From positions 1 to 51,006 of the forward strand of contig MPUH01000486.1 in the NCBI GenBank assembly GCA_001970955.1: a DNA stretch of 51,006 nucleotides. The letters run 5' to 3'. The position numbers and the translations under genes are program-made. Origin of the DNA: Stentor coeruleus. Taxonomy: Eukaryota; Ciliophora; Heterotrichea; Heterotrichida; Stentoridae. Of the stretch, positions 10,096-19,617 are shown piece by piece. How positions within the stretch are numbered: position 1 is the first letter of the stretch; every line of letters begins with the position of its first letter. The notes under the pieces were generated by a model that saw only the letters and a program-made list of their open reading frames with translations, did not search any database and was not told the origin of the DNA.

Positions 10096-12459
10096 TTACA
10101 AGATTTCTACTATAATTGTTGGGGAATCATCTGAGTTTAAAGGAGGAAGTAAAGAATAGGCTCTTTCTGATGATCTTTGACAAAAACCCATACCTCCAGT
10201 TAATATTTTTTTGACCTTGGATTTCTGGAAGACTTGGAAATCCTGCATGTTTTCTTGTATGTTCTTTTTTTCACTGGCAAAATCATGTGTGAGTTTCTGC
10301 ATTATTTTAAGTTTCTCTTTAAGACTTTTGTTCTCATCAAACAAATCATTAATTTTTGTANCATGTGTGAGTTTCTGCATTATTTTAAGTTTCTCTTTAA
10401 GACTTTTGTTCTCATCAAACAAATCATTAATTTTTGTACCCATTCGGTTTATTTTTTTTTCTAATACTTGTTTTGATACATTAAGCGTTGAGTTTTGAAG
10501 GACTAATTGATGGTATATAATATTTAATCTTTCTAAACTTCTTTCAACATTTTCTAATTTGCATAATGTATTAAATTCATTATCATTCAAAAAATTTCTC
10601 AGCATTTTGTATTGTCTTTGTTGAACTCTTAAATCTTCTATGGTTTTATTATGGATTTCTACTGCTTTTTCTAAACTTTCCTTATACTTTTTTTCTAATT
10701 CTTCCCAATGATCTTTGTCTTGCTTATAAGATTTATCTAAAATATCTAGTTTCTCATGTTCGGTTATTTTTAATTCCATGTATTTTTGCATATCATTTTT
10801 ATTTTTTTGCATCTCTTGTGTTATAAGTAAATTTCTAGACTTCTCATGATCAAGTTGCTGGGTTAGTAAAGATATTTCTGATAATAAAGATGCATTTTCA
10901 TAAGATTTGTTACCATGAAGAGCAGATTCTAATGTTATTAGTTTTTTTTGTAAGTCAACATTTTTTGTATTTTCAGATGTAAGTTCTTTTTGCATTGAGT
11001 CTATTGTCATGCTTAGATTTTCAATCATATCATCTTTTTTTTTAATCGATTTTTCTAAAGAATTTATTTTTTGCTGAAGTTCTTGGATTTGTGAATATAT
11101 GAATTGTCCAGTTTTTTTTTGCTCTTCATTTTCTATAATCGCACTTTCTAATTCACAAGACGCTCTACGGAAATGTTTACTTTGAATTTCATATTTTACT
11201 TGTGTATCACGGAGCTCATTTAGCACTTCTTCATACATTTCGCTTTTTTTTAAATCTTCAAAAGAAATTTCATCAAGTCTATAACTTGTATCTAATGAGT
11301 ATACTGATTCGCATCCATATGCTGCAAGAGCTTCTTTTTGATTAAAAATTACATGATCTTTCTGAGATAGTTCTTCTTGAGCTTTGGCTAAAAGACTTTT
11401 CAATTCATCTACTGAGTATTCATGATTAATTTTGGGTTTGTTTTTAATTGATTTCGCTCGAAAACCAAATCGCAGAGTGCTAAGAGTTTCGCTTTCATTA
11501 TACAAAGAAGGGGAACATGTGATTATTAAAGAAGTTTTTGCATTACCTCCAAGCGAGTCTTGAAGAACACGAGTCAGTTTTGAGTCTCTATATGGTATAT
11601 GTGTTGATTTCCCATCTGTTAAAGCATTTATTACTAAGCCAAGCATCGTAAGTGATGTGTTGATTTTTTTTGCTTCTTCAAGGTGTTTACCTGTAACGTT
11701 AGTTTTTCCTACTTTTTCTGAACCTGCAAGATCTACCAAGTACAATTTACCAGTTTTCGCAGAAAGATTGACCGAGTTTGTCTGCATAACACTTAAGATA
11801 AATATAGCATGGGACCTTGAAGACCCAGCGTTCATATTTGTCGCACTAACTTCTCGATTTTTCCCGCCAAGTTTCATCACATCAAAAATTTCCTCTTCAC
11901 TTGCAACACTTACTTCTACAATATCATCAATAAACACGCCTTGTGTTTTATTTTCACGAATTTTCAAGTTGTTTTTCCCGGGGTTCAACAAGTCTCTTAT
12001 TTTTTCCATATAAATCTCACAATAAGATATTTTTAAAATAAATTCCATATTTTCTTCAGCTTTTTGTATATGTTTAAATACAGTTTTTACCATTCTTGGG
12101 ATAATCCCTTGCTGTTCTTTTGATTCTAAATCAAGACCTGTCATAGTATATGTTTTTCCAGATGCTGTTTGACCATAAGCTAAAACTGTACCATTAAATC
12201 CTTCAAGAACTGCTTTTATTATTGGTTTAGATGATTTTTTATATACTAAATCTTGTGAGGATTTAGGTGGGAAAATGAAATCAAAAGTAAATTCTTGGGG
12301 ATGAGTTAGTTCGTCTTTGGGGAGAATTTTAAGTGTGGCGTTATCTTCGTAAAACTCTAGGGAGATGTTTTTGTGATGGGACTCTTCGTATTCGTTAGAA
12401 GGGCGAAAACGGCAGAAAACTAGTATATTATGAATTTCTGAGCTGTGATTGTCTGACAT
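10096..12459 (-). CDS. kinesin-1 heavy-chain-like motor (contains assembly duplication)
   Basis: The protein is a conventional-type kinesin. The N-terminal motor (~8-345) has P-loop AYGQTASGKTYTM, switch I NAGSSRSHAIF, switch II LVDLAGSEK, and the neck motif LRFGFRAKSIKNKPKIN that is typical of kinesin-1. Long coiled coils with heptads fill ~350-730. As assembled it has 787 codons including one unknown residue. The sequence at 10284-10360 is repeated exactly at 10362-10438 around a single N at 10361, adding a false 26-codon block (KINDLFDENKSLKEKLK appears twice). Without it the protein is 761 residues, still shorter than animal kinesin-1 heavy chains (~960) and with a divergent tail. It sits immediately upstream of the kinesin-8 gene on the same strand. 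The ATG at 12459 starts the only plausible N terminus. Confidence 0.9.
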   Translation of the reverse strand: MSDNHSSEIHNILVFCRFRPSNEYEESHHKNISLEFYEDNATLKILPKDELTHPQEFTFDFIFPPKSSQDLVYKKSSKPIIKAVLEGFNGTVLAYGQTASGKTYTMTGLDLESKEQQGIIPRMVKTVFKHIQKAEENMEFILKISYCEIYMEKIRDLLNPGKNNLKIRENKTQGVFIDDIVEVSVASEEEIFDVMKLGGKNREVSATNMNAGSSRSHAIFILSVMQTNSVNLSAKTGKLYLVDLAGSEKVGKTNVTGKHLEEAKKINTSLTMLGLVINALTDGKSTHIPYRDSKLTRVLQDSLGGNAKTSLIITCSPSLYNESETLSTLRFGFRAKSIKNKPKINHEYSVDELKSLLAKAQEELSQKDHVIFNQKEALAAYGCESVYSLDTSYRLDEISFEDLKKSEMYEEVLNELRDTQVKYEIQSKHFRRASCELESAIIENEEQKKTGQFIYSQIQELQQKINSLEKSIKKKDDMIENLSMTIDSMQKELTSENTKNVDLQKKLITLESALHGNKSYENASLLSEISLLTQQLDHEKSRNLLITQEMQKNKNDMQKYMELKITEHEKLDILDKSYKQDKDHWEELEKKYKESLEKAVEIHNKTIEDLRVQQRQYKMLRNFLNDNEFNTLCKLENVERSLERLNIIYHQLVLQNSTLNVSKQVLEKKINRMGTKINDLFDENKSLKEKLKIMQKLTHXTKINDLFDENKSLKEKLKIMQKLTHDFASEKKNIQENMQDFQVFQKSKVKKILTGGMGFCQRSSERAYSLLPPLNSDDSPTIIVEIL
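10284..10438. repeat. direct 77-bp repeat around single N (assembly join)
   Basis: Copies at 10284-10360 and 10362-10438 are identical and abut the N at 10361. The period of 78 keeps frame in the kinesin-1 gene. This is the pattern of unmerged overlapping contig ends, not a biological repeat. Confidence 0.9.
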
Positions 12460-12879
12460 TTATGTGATTTATTAGGATTCAAATAAAAAAAAATATCCAT
12501 AAATGGGTGAAAGCTTGGAATTCGCATTGTGAGATAGTTTAAAAAAATCCCATTCCCTTGGTTTCTATGAAATTCTCTTAAAAGCAGCCCCCAATAACTT
12601 CAAAAATTACCACATATATCTTTACAAATACCTCTAAAACTCATAAAAATCTTCCTATTTTCCCCTAATCCTCATCCTATTATCAATTAAAATTCTTCAC
12701 TTAAACAAATAATCTATAATAAAACCATCCTAAACAACATTAATCCTATCTATCCCTCAATTTCCACTCAACAACATCATCTACAAACTTTCCTCTAGTA
12801 TCTAAAAAAAAACTCAAATTTAAATTATCTCATAATTAAATTAACAATAGTAACACCCAGCTTATGCATCGGTGATAGT
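12460..12879. other. intergenic; C-rich, G-poor tract on plus strand
   Basis: No gene was seen. The first ~90 bases are upstream of kinesin-1 (minus strand). From ~12550 to 12830 the plus strand becomes G-poor with C runs. The same composition precedes intact plus-strand genes elsewhere in this window (for example 37200-37860), so this tract may be the old promoter region of the CK1 pseudogene that follows. That link is inference. Confidence 0.4.
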
Positions 12880-13592
12880 GTAGGTAATAAAATCAAATCA
12901 GGATAAAAATCGGTAGTGGCTTATTTGGTCAAATCCACTTTGGGTTAAATACCAAATTAAACGAAGAAGTTACTATAAAACTCGAATCAATTCGAATTAG
13001 TCATTATGATTATTAATTTAATAGGCTCTTCCCTTCAAGATCTTTTTAATTAATACAATCACAGGTTCTCATTGAAAACAATATTCATTTTAGCAGAAGA
13101 AATGATATTTAGAATTGAGTTTATGCACTTTAAGAACTTAATTAATCTTGATGACAAACCTAATAACTTTTTTATTGATATATGGAAAATAAAGCTAACA
13201 AGATTTTTGTTATTGATTTCGATCTAGCTAAAAAATATCATGATCCTAAAACCTGAAAGCATATTCCTCATTGTGAAGGAAAAAATCTTAGAGGAATATT
13301 AAGATATGTTTCAGTAAACACACATCTGAGTATTGAACAGTCTATTTGTGATGATCTTAAGGGTTATGATATCCTTTATTTTTAATAGGATATTATCATG
13401 GCAAGTGCTTAAAGTTCAAAGTAGATAAAAAGATAAGATATGATTATAAATTGAAGCTTCATACAACAAAGAGTTCGTTTTGAGGGATTTCTTCAAGAAA
13501 TATCAACATATATAGATCATTGTAAAAATTTGAGATTTGAAGAAAAATTAGATTATTCACATCTTAAACGTATTTTTAATACTTGTTTTTTC
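12880..13592 (+). pseudogene. casein kinase 1 (CK1) pseudogene
   Basis: Translating across frames gives an ordered series of CK1 landmarks. Glycine loop KIGSGLFGQIHFG is at ~12907-12945, and VAIKLE-like VTIKLES at ~12970-12990. NLIGSSLQDLF with RFSLKT follows at ~13015-13080. The catalytic loop is degraded from HRDIKP to NLDDKP at ~13144-13161. DFG is changed to DFD (IDFDLAKKY) at ~13213-13239. The CK1-specific stretch (K)[12 protein letters not shown]...[14 protein letters not shown] is at ~13258-13350, and YIDHCKNLRFEEKLDYSHLK at ~13508-13569. The frame is broken by a one-base loss near 12905-12910, an internal loss of about 35 codons after ~12990, a shift near 13180-13190, and stops at ~13050, ~13254 and throughout ~13383-13460. 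Loss of the catalytic Arg-Asp context and of DFG shows the protein would be inactive even if expressed. CK1 genes are abundant in ciliates, so this is probably a dead paralogue. Confidence 0.85.
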
Positions 13593-13840
13593 GTGCTAAA
13601 TTTTATTAATGTATACATAAAGAGTTTTAGTCTATATAAAATTATCTCTATTTGCTAATTTTTATGTATAACAAAATCTTTTTACTCTTTTTATTATTCA
13701 CTATCTTCATATATCAAAATCATATAAATTATTAGAAATGAAAGCCATTCACGAACTCTTTTAATAATTTAATTTTATCGATAAAAAGGTATAATAAGAA
13801 TCATGAATTTGTCTTTAGAATTTATAATAGAATCAAAATT

Positions 13841-14272
13841 ATGTATAGCGCTAAAAGAGGTTGTGAAGAAGTTGAGAAATGGAACTGTAAAGCTAAAACT
13901 CTAGTCCAAGAACTTGAAAGTACAATTGAAGGGTTTTCAAAGTTGTTTGACTCTAATAAAGAAAACAATGTACACAAAGTCCGCAAATTTCCTGTGAAAG
14001 TTTTTCAAATTTTAACTGATACGAATAAGAGAGAAAATAAAGCTGATCCAATGACAATTCAAAGAATCATAAGAGCTGGAATTTATAATTTAAGAAAATC
14101 ATCATCGCCAATGATTACAGCAAATCAAACACCTGTAGCTTGTCAGTCTTGTAGGTGTTCTTCAATTGAGCCTAGAAGACCGACATCATCAAATCTTATA
14201 AAAAAACACCCCAAGAAAAAGAAGAAAATTTTAAGGGGCAAAAGTCAAGAAAAGAAAAAAATTCAAATATAA
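13841..14272 (+). CDS. hypothetical small basic protein
   Basis: The 143-residue protein is not recognised. The N-terminal part (~1-50) is predicted helical (CEEVEKWNCKAKTLVQELES). The C terminus is very basic (HPKKKKKILRGKSQEKKKI), which could serve nucleic-acid binding or nuclear localisation. A small cysteine cluster, CQSCRCSS, lies at ~105-112. The true 5' end is uncertain. An ATG at 13804 opens another frame (MNLSLEFIIESK), which would join this frame through a 17-nt GT...AG segment at 13839-13855. That is longer than the 15-16 nt introns proven here, so the simple ATG at 13841 is kept. The gene stands between the CK1 pseudogene and a four-TM protein gene on the same strand. Confidence 0.55.
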   Translation: MYSAKRGCEEVEKWNCKAKTLVQELESTIEGFSKLFDSNKENNVHKVRKFPVKVFQILTDTNKRENKADPMTIQRIIRAGIYNLRKSSSPMITANQTPVACQSCRCSSIEPRRPTSSNLIKKHPKKKKKILRGKSQEKKKIQI

Positions 14273-14455
14273 CTTAATCATTTTTCAAGGTAATGATATA
14301 AAATGTTATTAAATAGTTCCCAATACCTAACTTATAATATTTTATCAAATATTCACATACCTAATTATTATCATATTCATAAAAAACTTATTTTTATTCT
14401 AAATTATATAATAAGCATATCTTTGTCTATAAATAATAAATCTGATAGTTTATAA

Positions 14456-15226
14456 ATGGAGAGATACCCTTTGAATCAAAATCCTAATCTAGTTAACAAT
14501 GTTAATGTGCAATCTGGACCTACAGGATTAGAGTTTATTCAATTACAAGGATCATCATCAAATATTCAATATGTTGACGATCCAGAATATTTAGAAGCAA
14601 AATATCAGATAGACCGATGGGGAAATTGGGTTAAATATGTTTCAATATTTATCATGTTAAAATCACTTACATCAATCCTAGGTGTTGGTTTCAGCATAAT
14701 GTCTGAAAGAGAGATGAATCAAAAAGAACGTGACTTTATAACTTTATCATTAATAGCTCTTGTTATATCTCTAGTTTCTGGGTTTGTTGGATTTAAAGCT
14801 GGAACAGAAAGGAGTGCAAAAACTGCTAAATGCTATATAATTATGATAATTATANAAAGGAGTGCAAAAACTGCTAAATGCTATATAATTATGATAATTA
14901 TATCAGTAATTGCTGATGGAATTGAGTTGTATGTATATATGCCAATGCTTATTGAAGGAATATGCGACTCTATTATAAATGAACATCATAAAGATTTAGT
15001 AAGAAAATATCATTGTGACTATGAAACTAAATCTGTAGCATACATTATAACTGGTTTAGCCTACTTAATCATGAGCTTTTTACTTTTCACTCCAATCATG
15101 TGGTGTCCCTATAAGCTTATAAAATACTCAGAAATAGTAGGAAATGGTGCAAGAAAAATACCTATTCAAGTACCAATGCAAGCTATTCCATTCAACCCAG
15201 TAATAGGCCAAAGATTAAACTTATGA
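14456..15226 (+). CDS. hypothetical membrane protein, about four TM segments
   Basis: No family was recognised. A polar N-terminal ~60 residues leads into hydrophobic segments: YVSIFIMLKSLTSILGVGF, FITLSLIALVISLVSGFVGF, CYIIMIIISVIADGIELYVY and AYIITGLAYLIMSFLLFTPI. This tetraspan layout fits a small integral membrane protein. As assembled there are 256 codons with one unknown residue. A 47-bp segment is repeated exactly on both sides of the N at 14855 (14808-14854 and 14856-14902), adding a false 16 codons that includes part of a TM segment. The likely true length is 240 residues. It stops with TGA, evidence that TGA is a stop in this genome. Confidence 0.75.
   Translation: MERYPLNQNPNLVNNVNVQSGPTGLEFIQLQGSSSNIQYVDDPEYLEAKYQIDRWGNWVKYVSIFIMLKSLTSILGVGFSIMSEREMNQKERDFITLSLIALVISLVSGFVGFKAGTERSAKTAKCYIIMIIIXRSAKTAKCYIIMIIISVIADGIELYVYMPMLIEGICDSIINEHHKDLVRKYHCDYETKSVAYIITGLAYLIMSFLLFTPIMWCPYKLIKYSEIVGNGARKIPIQVPMQAIPFNPVIGQRLNL
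14808..14902. repeat. direct 47-bp repeat around single N (assembly join)
   Basis: Copies at 14808-14854 and 14856-14902 are identical, with N at 14855. The period of 48 preserves the reading frame of the four-TM gene, which hides the error from an ORF search. Confidence 0.9.
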
Positions 15227-15300
15227 TTAGTTAATATCTTGCATATTCTGCATTTTATATATAAAAAAATTATCTTCATTTGTAATATTAAATTTTCACC

Positions 15301-16194
15301 TTAGTCTTTTTTGTTAAATTGTCTATAAAGTTTTTGATACATTGATGTTGAACTATATGTTGAAGGGCATTTACAGAGCAAAGAACGATCAATGATTCTT
15401 TTTGATGTGCTACTAATTAATTGGAGTTTATTTATCTCAAAATTTTCTGAATTACTTGATTCATTCGATAAAATCCTCGTTTCAAACCTTGTTGGTCTGA
15501 ATTTTTTAAGGTTTTCAGTTATCCTTTTGATGTTTTTATTAAAACTCATTTGCTTATCGAACCTTTTTTGATCTATCACAGATTTCCTTATTATAAATTA
15601 CTCTAGTTCAAGGTTTATCGTCCTTTCAAGTCTGTTAAACAAATTGTCTGAGTGTGATTTTGTGAATGCCTTGGATTTTTTTTGGATTTTATTAAGATAT
15701 TCGTCATTTTTTATAATTATTTGAGGACTGAATGTTGTTGGAGATAAATCAAGGCTACTATCACACTTTTTTGAAATACATTTGATAAGAAATTTGTTAA
15801 TATACTTGTTGAATATAGAATCCACATGTGGAACTTCAATGGATTTTTCTATTGATTCTTTAGTTTCTTTTGACTTATCTTTGATGCTTTTAAAAATAGG
15901 ATTCTTAGAAAAAAGATCAAGCTTACTAGCTTGAGTTAGGGAAGAATTTTCCTTACGGAGATTCGAAAAAATAGAAACAGCTTTGAGCTTTGTAGCAATT
16001 CTTGAGACTTTCATATTCCTTTCTCTTAAGTAGTATTCACAACTTTTAACTGGATATATCTGACGTGAATTTTCTCTACTATGTTGACTTAAGATCCTTA
16101 TCCTGTTTACTTTGTTGTCTAATTTGTATTTAATACATCTTTTAAGTGATGTCTTTGCTTTAGACCCAATAGTATCACACTTAGATGTTTCCAT
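15301..16194 (-). CDS. hypothetical basic protein, two exons
   Basis: The gene is join(15301..15586, 15602..16194) on the minus strand, giving 292 residues. The 198-codon frame from the ATG at 16194 reaches a TAA inside a 15-nt segment, GTAATTTATAATAAG (15587-15601 reversed). This has the GT...AG ends, length and AT-richness of the other introns in the window. Removing it fuses the frame to the downstream 92-codon frame, which otherwise would lack an ATG. The product is Lys/Ser/Ile-rich with no membrane segment or recognised domain; the region DSSLDLSPTTFSPQ separates basic halves. Function unknown. It converges on the four-TM gene with a 74-nt spacer. Confidence 0.7.
15587..15601 (-). other. 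15-nt spliceosomal intron
   Basis: Read on the minus strand it begins GTAATTT and ends AATAAG. It contains an in-frame TAA, and its removal joins two open frames in phase 2 (GA|G AAA). Confidence 0.8.
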
Positions 16195-17098
16195 ATTAAT
16201 TTTATTCTTGACTATTATTAATCAGATGCTAGTTTTATAATAATAAGCATATAATTTGACGTATTATTTTGTTTTTAATACAAAAAGCTTCTATGTAAAT
16301 TTTACTTTCAAATATTAAAGGCTAATAAATAAAGGATGGGTAATATTTAAAATATACTTTGAAATATTTAAAAGAATTTTTTAATATTTATAGGGTTTTA
16401 TTATAAGAGTTTATATGTTTTTAGTATATTATGGTTGATATTTTGGAATAAATAATAAGAGTATAAAATAAATTATACGCTTTAGGTTCTTATTAGGTAG
16501 AATATGTGGTTTAGGTTTTTTAAAGCTGGTATTAAAAGAAGTTGATATTAAAATATGTTTGTGTTTTTAAAAATAAAATCCTAAGATTTTTAGGTTTAGA
16601 ATAGTTTATAGGGAGTTTATATTATCTTTTGTTGGTTTGAGTAGATTTTAAATGAAATATTTAATCTCATTTTGAGAAAACTTGGCACTCAATTTAAGAA
16701 TAGTTATTTATTCTATTATTACACTATTTTACAAGAAAGAAGAAGTATAATAAAAGATTTACTTTTTGTTATTTTTATGTTATGTCGTAAAATTATAATA
16801 AAAACTGACATAGTTTTCATATAATCACTTTTGGAAATAATTTGCATTATAAACTATTTAAATACAATAATATTTTATGCTGACAATAAAATCATCGTAT
16901 TTTTACATCAAAATACAAAGTAAAAACCAAATTTGATAAAACTAAACTCATCGTTATAATAAAATATCTTAATAAGCTGATTTTCATCCTAAAATACCAA
17001 CAACTAATGATTTTTTCCTTCTAAATAAAATATCTATCTTATTGACTTTTTCTATAAACCCACCTTTTATAACATTATTTCCAATACCCATTCTGTAA
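16195..17098. other. 0.9-kb AT-rich intergenic region
   Basis: This lies between two divergent gene starts (16194 minus, 17099 plus), so promoters for both should be here. The part before 17099 is G-poor on the plus strand; the part near 16200-16650 is C-poor on the plus strand, i.e. G-poor on the minus-strand sense. No gene, RNA or repeat was recognised. Confidence 0.5.
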
Positions 17099-18158
17099 AT
17101 GGACACAAGTCTTGATAAAGAAACTATTGAATTGCCAACTCAATACCTTAACGACCCTATTTTATCAAAAGATGAACGCTTTAATTACCTAAAAAACAAA
17201 CTCGAAGCTTTCTATTATTGTCTTCAAACAAGCAAAGTACCTGAAACTCGGAAAAACAGATCAAAAAAGTGGAACAAAAACCTTCAACAAAAACTGCATT
17301 TGCTATTAAAGGAAATCATCTTTACCAAAAATTCAACTGCACAAGAAGAATTACTCCAAAATACATACAAATGGTATAGAGAAAAACTTGAAGTAGTAGA
17401 AAGGGCAAATTATTTACCTGACATCAAATTTAAAACCCCATCAGTATCTTTACCCCCAGTTGATAGATTTATTTCTAACACTCCTAAATTCCCAAGTAAA
17501 AAACACTATTTCTATATGCCGAAAAATAAAAACCATTGCCTGTCACGAGAAGAACTGTTAGAAAAAGCTAGTAAAAAATACTCTCAGCTTATGAGTGAAG
17601 GGNCGAGAAGAACTGTTAGAAAAAGCTAGTAAAAAATACTCTCAGCTTATGAGTGAAGGGATGATTGATTTAAGTTTTTTCGGACAAAAAAAGGTTAGAA
17701 TTCCAAACAAAATTTCTTCTGAGGCAGGAAAAAGTATCCCAAGTTTTACTCCTATGTATAAAAATAATGATATAACTGAGTCACCTGTTTCTGAACGAAG
17801 ATTGCCAGGTATTAAAGTTTCGAGTTCAGAATTACAGAAATCGCCAACTCAATATGATTATCGATCACAATCACATAAATATCGTGTACTTGAAAAAGGG
17901 GCGGCTATGAAAAACTTCCAAGATGCAAGTCAGATAAGAATACCAGAAGTTAATGAAATAAATGAAGTTAAAGCACGTTTAGCTCAGAAAAATATGATTA
18001 TTTCGGTGAAGAATCTAGAATATGCATTATCGACACAGAAACAAATCCCTTATGAGCACCTGAGTATAAATAATTTACCTAAAGGAGGCGAGTTTTTGAT
18101 AAAAACTCCAAATAAAGAAAAACCAGCTTTGAAGAATAGAAAGAGTCCAATATATTGA
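17099..18158 (+). CDS. hypothetical protein, paralogue of the convergent gene at 18218-19411 (split by assembly join)
   Basis: The reading frame is broken only by the N at 17603. The 57 bases at 17546-17602 are repeated exactly at 17604-17660, and the period of 58 shifts the frame. Dropping one copy plus the N restores a continuous 333-codon gene ending in TGA. The product resembles the neighbouring protein in layout. An N-terminal helical block has a W-K-x-L...L..LL.E.I pattern and then KWYREKLEV; a C-terminal block has EVKARLAQKN; a near-terminal motif LPKGGEFLIKTP is followed by a basic end. No known domain was recognised, and no membrane segment. Function unknown; the helical and basic character would fit a cytoskeletal or structural protein, but that is a guess. 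Confidence 0.75.
17546..17660. repeat. direct 57-bp repeat around single N (assembly join, frameshifting)
   Basis: Copies at 17546-17602 and 17604-17660 are identical and abut the N at 17603. The period of 58 breaks the gene's frame; the protein text LEKASKKYSQLMSEG is produced twice in two frames. Confidence 0.92.
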
Positions 18159-18217
18159 AAAGGTAATAATTTTTAAGTGGGATTTCAACTTTAATAATTA
18201 TATTATTTTATTCATAT

Positions 18218-19411
18218 TTATCTAACTTTTTTCTTTGGTCTTCTTTTCTTTTTCTTCTTACCAGGTTTCAATGATAGAAGTGGATTATTCAAAAGAGTTT
18301 CGCCACCTTTAGGAAAACGTTTAGTATCAACAGTACTAGGCCTATATTCAGATATATCTACTCCTAATTTTATATCTCTAATATCAGTGCTAAGCCCTCT
18401 TTTTGCTAATCTGGTTTTAGCATCAAAAATATCACTGATTTGATATACAATTTTAGGCTCAGGTTCTTTAGGAAACTCAATATCATAATTTTTTTTTGCT
18501 GGAATTACTTCAACATCTATAAGCTCAGATTTTAAGTTTCTAAGATAACCGACTCTTGAATACATTTTGTATCTTTTCTCAAGGACTTCAAAACTAATAC
18601 TTTCCTTTTCTCTTTGCTTGATACTAAAATCATAAGTGGTGTTTTGAGATCTTAAAGGACTTTCTTCAGTATTATGACGCATTGAAACAGAAGCCATTTC
18701 ATGTCGGTGATTTAAATTCTCTAGTCTTTTGACTTTAAAATCACTCCATTCTTGTATTTTTCCTAAATGTATTTTACTTTCATTATAGCTTCCAATTCTT
18801 ACTCGTTTTTGATGTCTTGATCTCATTGAAGTAAAAATAGAGTCTAATTTGTTATTCATATCAAGATCTTCAGATTCTTTTGGGTTCATAAAAACTTGGT
18901 GTGTGGTTTTCATGAGGTTTTTTGTGTTTATTGGTTGAGGAGTACTTGTATTTCTTTTTGCATCAATTGGCATTGGGCTTGGAGATGTAGAACCATATGT
19001 AGGATCTAACTTTTCACTATTTAAATGCTCTGAATGTGTTACAGTAGGATTAAATTTACCAATTTGAGGTGTTGCTGATCTAGTAGGTTTAATTTTGCTA
19101 TAATACCAGTTAAAAATATCATTTAAAAGCTTTAACTGCAATCTCCTATCAGTTGTATAAATAAGCTCACTTAATAACGAATTCAAAGAATTGTGAAGTA
19201 CTTCTTTCCACTTAGTTGTTCGAATCAAAGGATCAGCCTTTTCATTATAAAATGAAGTTAAGTGACTAAGAAGGTCTTGAAAAGCTGGGAATGTCTCTAA
19301 ATATGGATGCCTTAAAGCTTCTAATGATTCTTTTGTATAATGTTTTCTTTTGCTATCTAAAGTTTTAATTTGCGTGATAGTCAAGCCGTGTCCGTAGATG
19401 TTCAAATCCAT
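18218..19411 (-). CDS. hypothetical protein, paralogue of the gene at 17099-18158
   Basis: The 397-residue protein is soluble and not recognised. It shares with its convergent neighbour an N-terminal helical block (TTKWKEVLHNSLNSLLSELI, then IFNWYYSKIK), an internal KTRLAKRG segment, and a near-C-terminal FPKGGETLLNNP motif, in the same order. The end is strongly basic (KKKKKRRPKKKVR), and the middle is Ser/Thr/Pro-rich and probably disordered. The two genes face each other with only 59 nt between stop codons. The inverted arrangement suggests an old inverted duplication followed by divergence. The ATG at 19411 is the first in frame. Confidence 0.75.
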   Translation of the reverse strand: MDLNIYGHGLTITQIKTLDSKRKHYTKESLEALRHPYLETFPAFQDLLSHLTSFYNEKADPLIRTTKWKEVLHNSLNSLLSELIYTTDRRLQLKLLNDIFNWYYSKIKPTRSATPQIGKFNPTVTHSEHLNSEKLDPTYGSTSPSPMPIDAKRNTSTPQPINTKNLMKTTHQVFMNPKESEDLDMNNKLDSIFTSMRSRHQKRVRIGSYNESKIHLGKIQEWSDFKVKRLENLNHRHEMASVSMRHNTEESPLRSQNTTYDFSIKQREKESISFEVLEKRYKMYSRVGYLRNLKSELIDVEVIPAKKNYDIEFPKEPEPKIVYQISDIFDAKTRLAKRGLSTDIRDIKLGVDISEYRPSTVDTKRFPKGGETLLNNPLLSLKPGKKKKKRRPKKKVR

Positions 19412-19617
19412 GACTAATAGAAATAAACAATAATTTATTTGAAAAATGTATTGTTCATATTACCTTAAAAAAAAATTTTGCATATTTTAAGAAAAGAGAA
19501 TTCTATTTGAGATATGTAATTTTAGTTATAAACCATATATAATCAGGATATAAAATATCAATATTTTAACTAAGATACAAATAGTTATCAGGAATCAATA
19601 GCATTAATTTTAGAATT

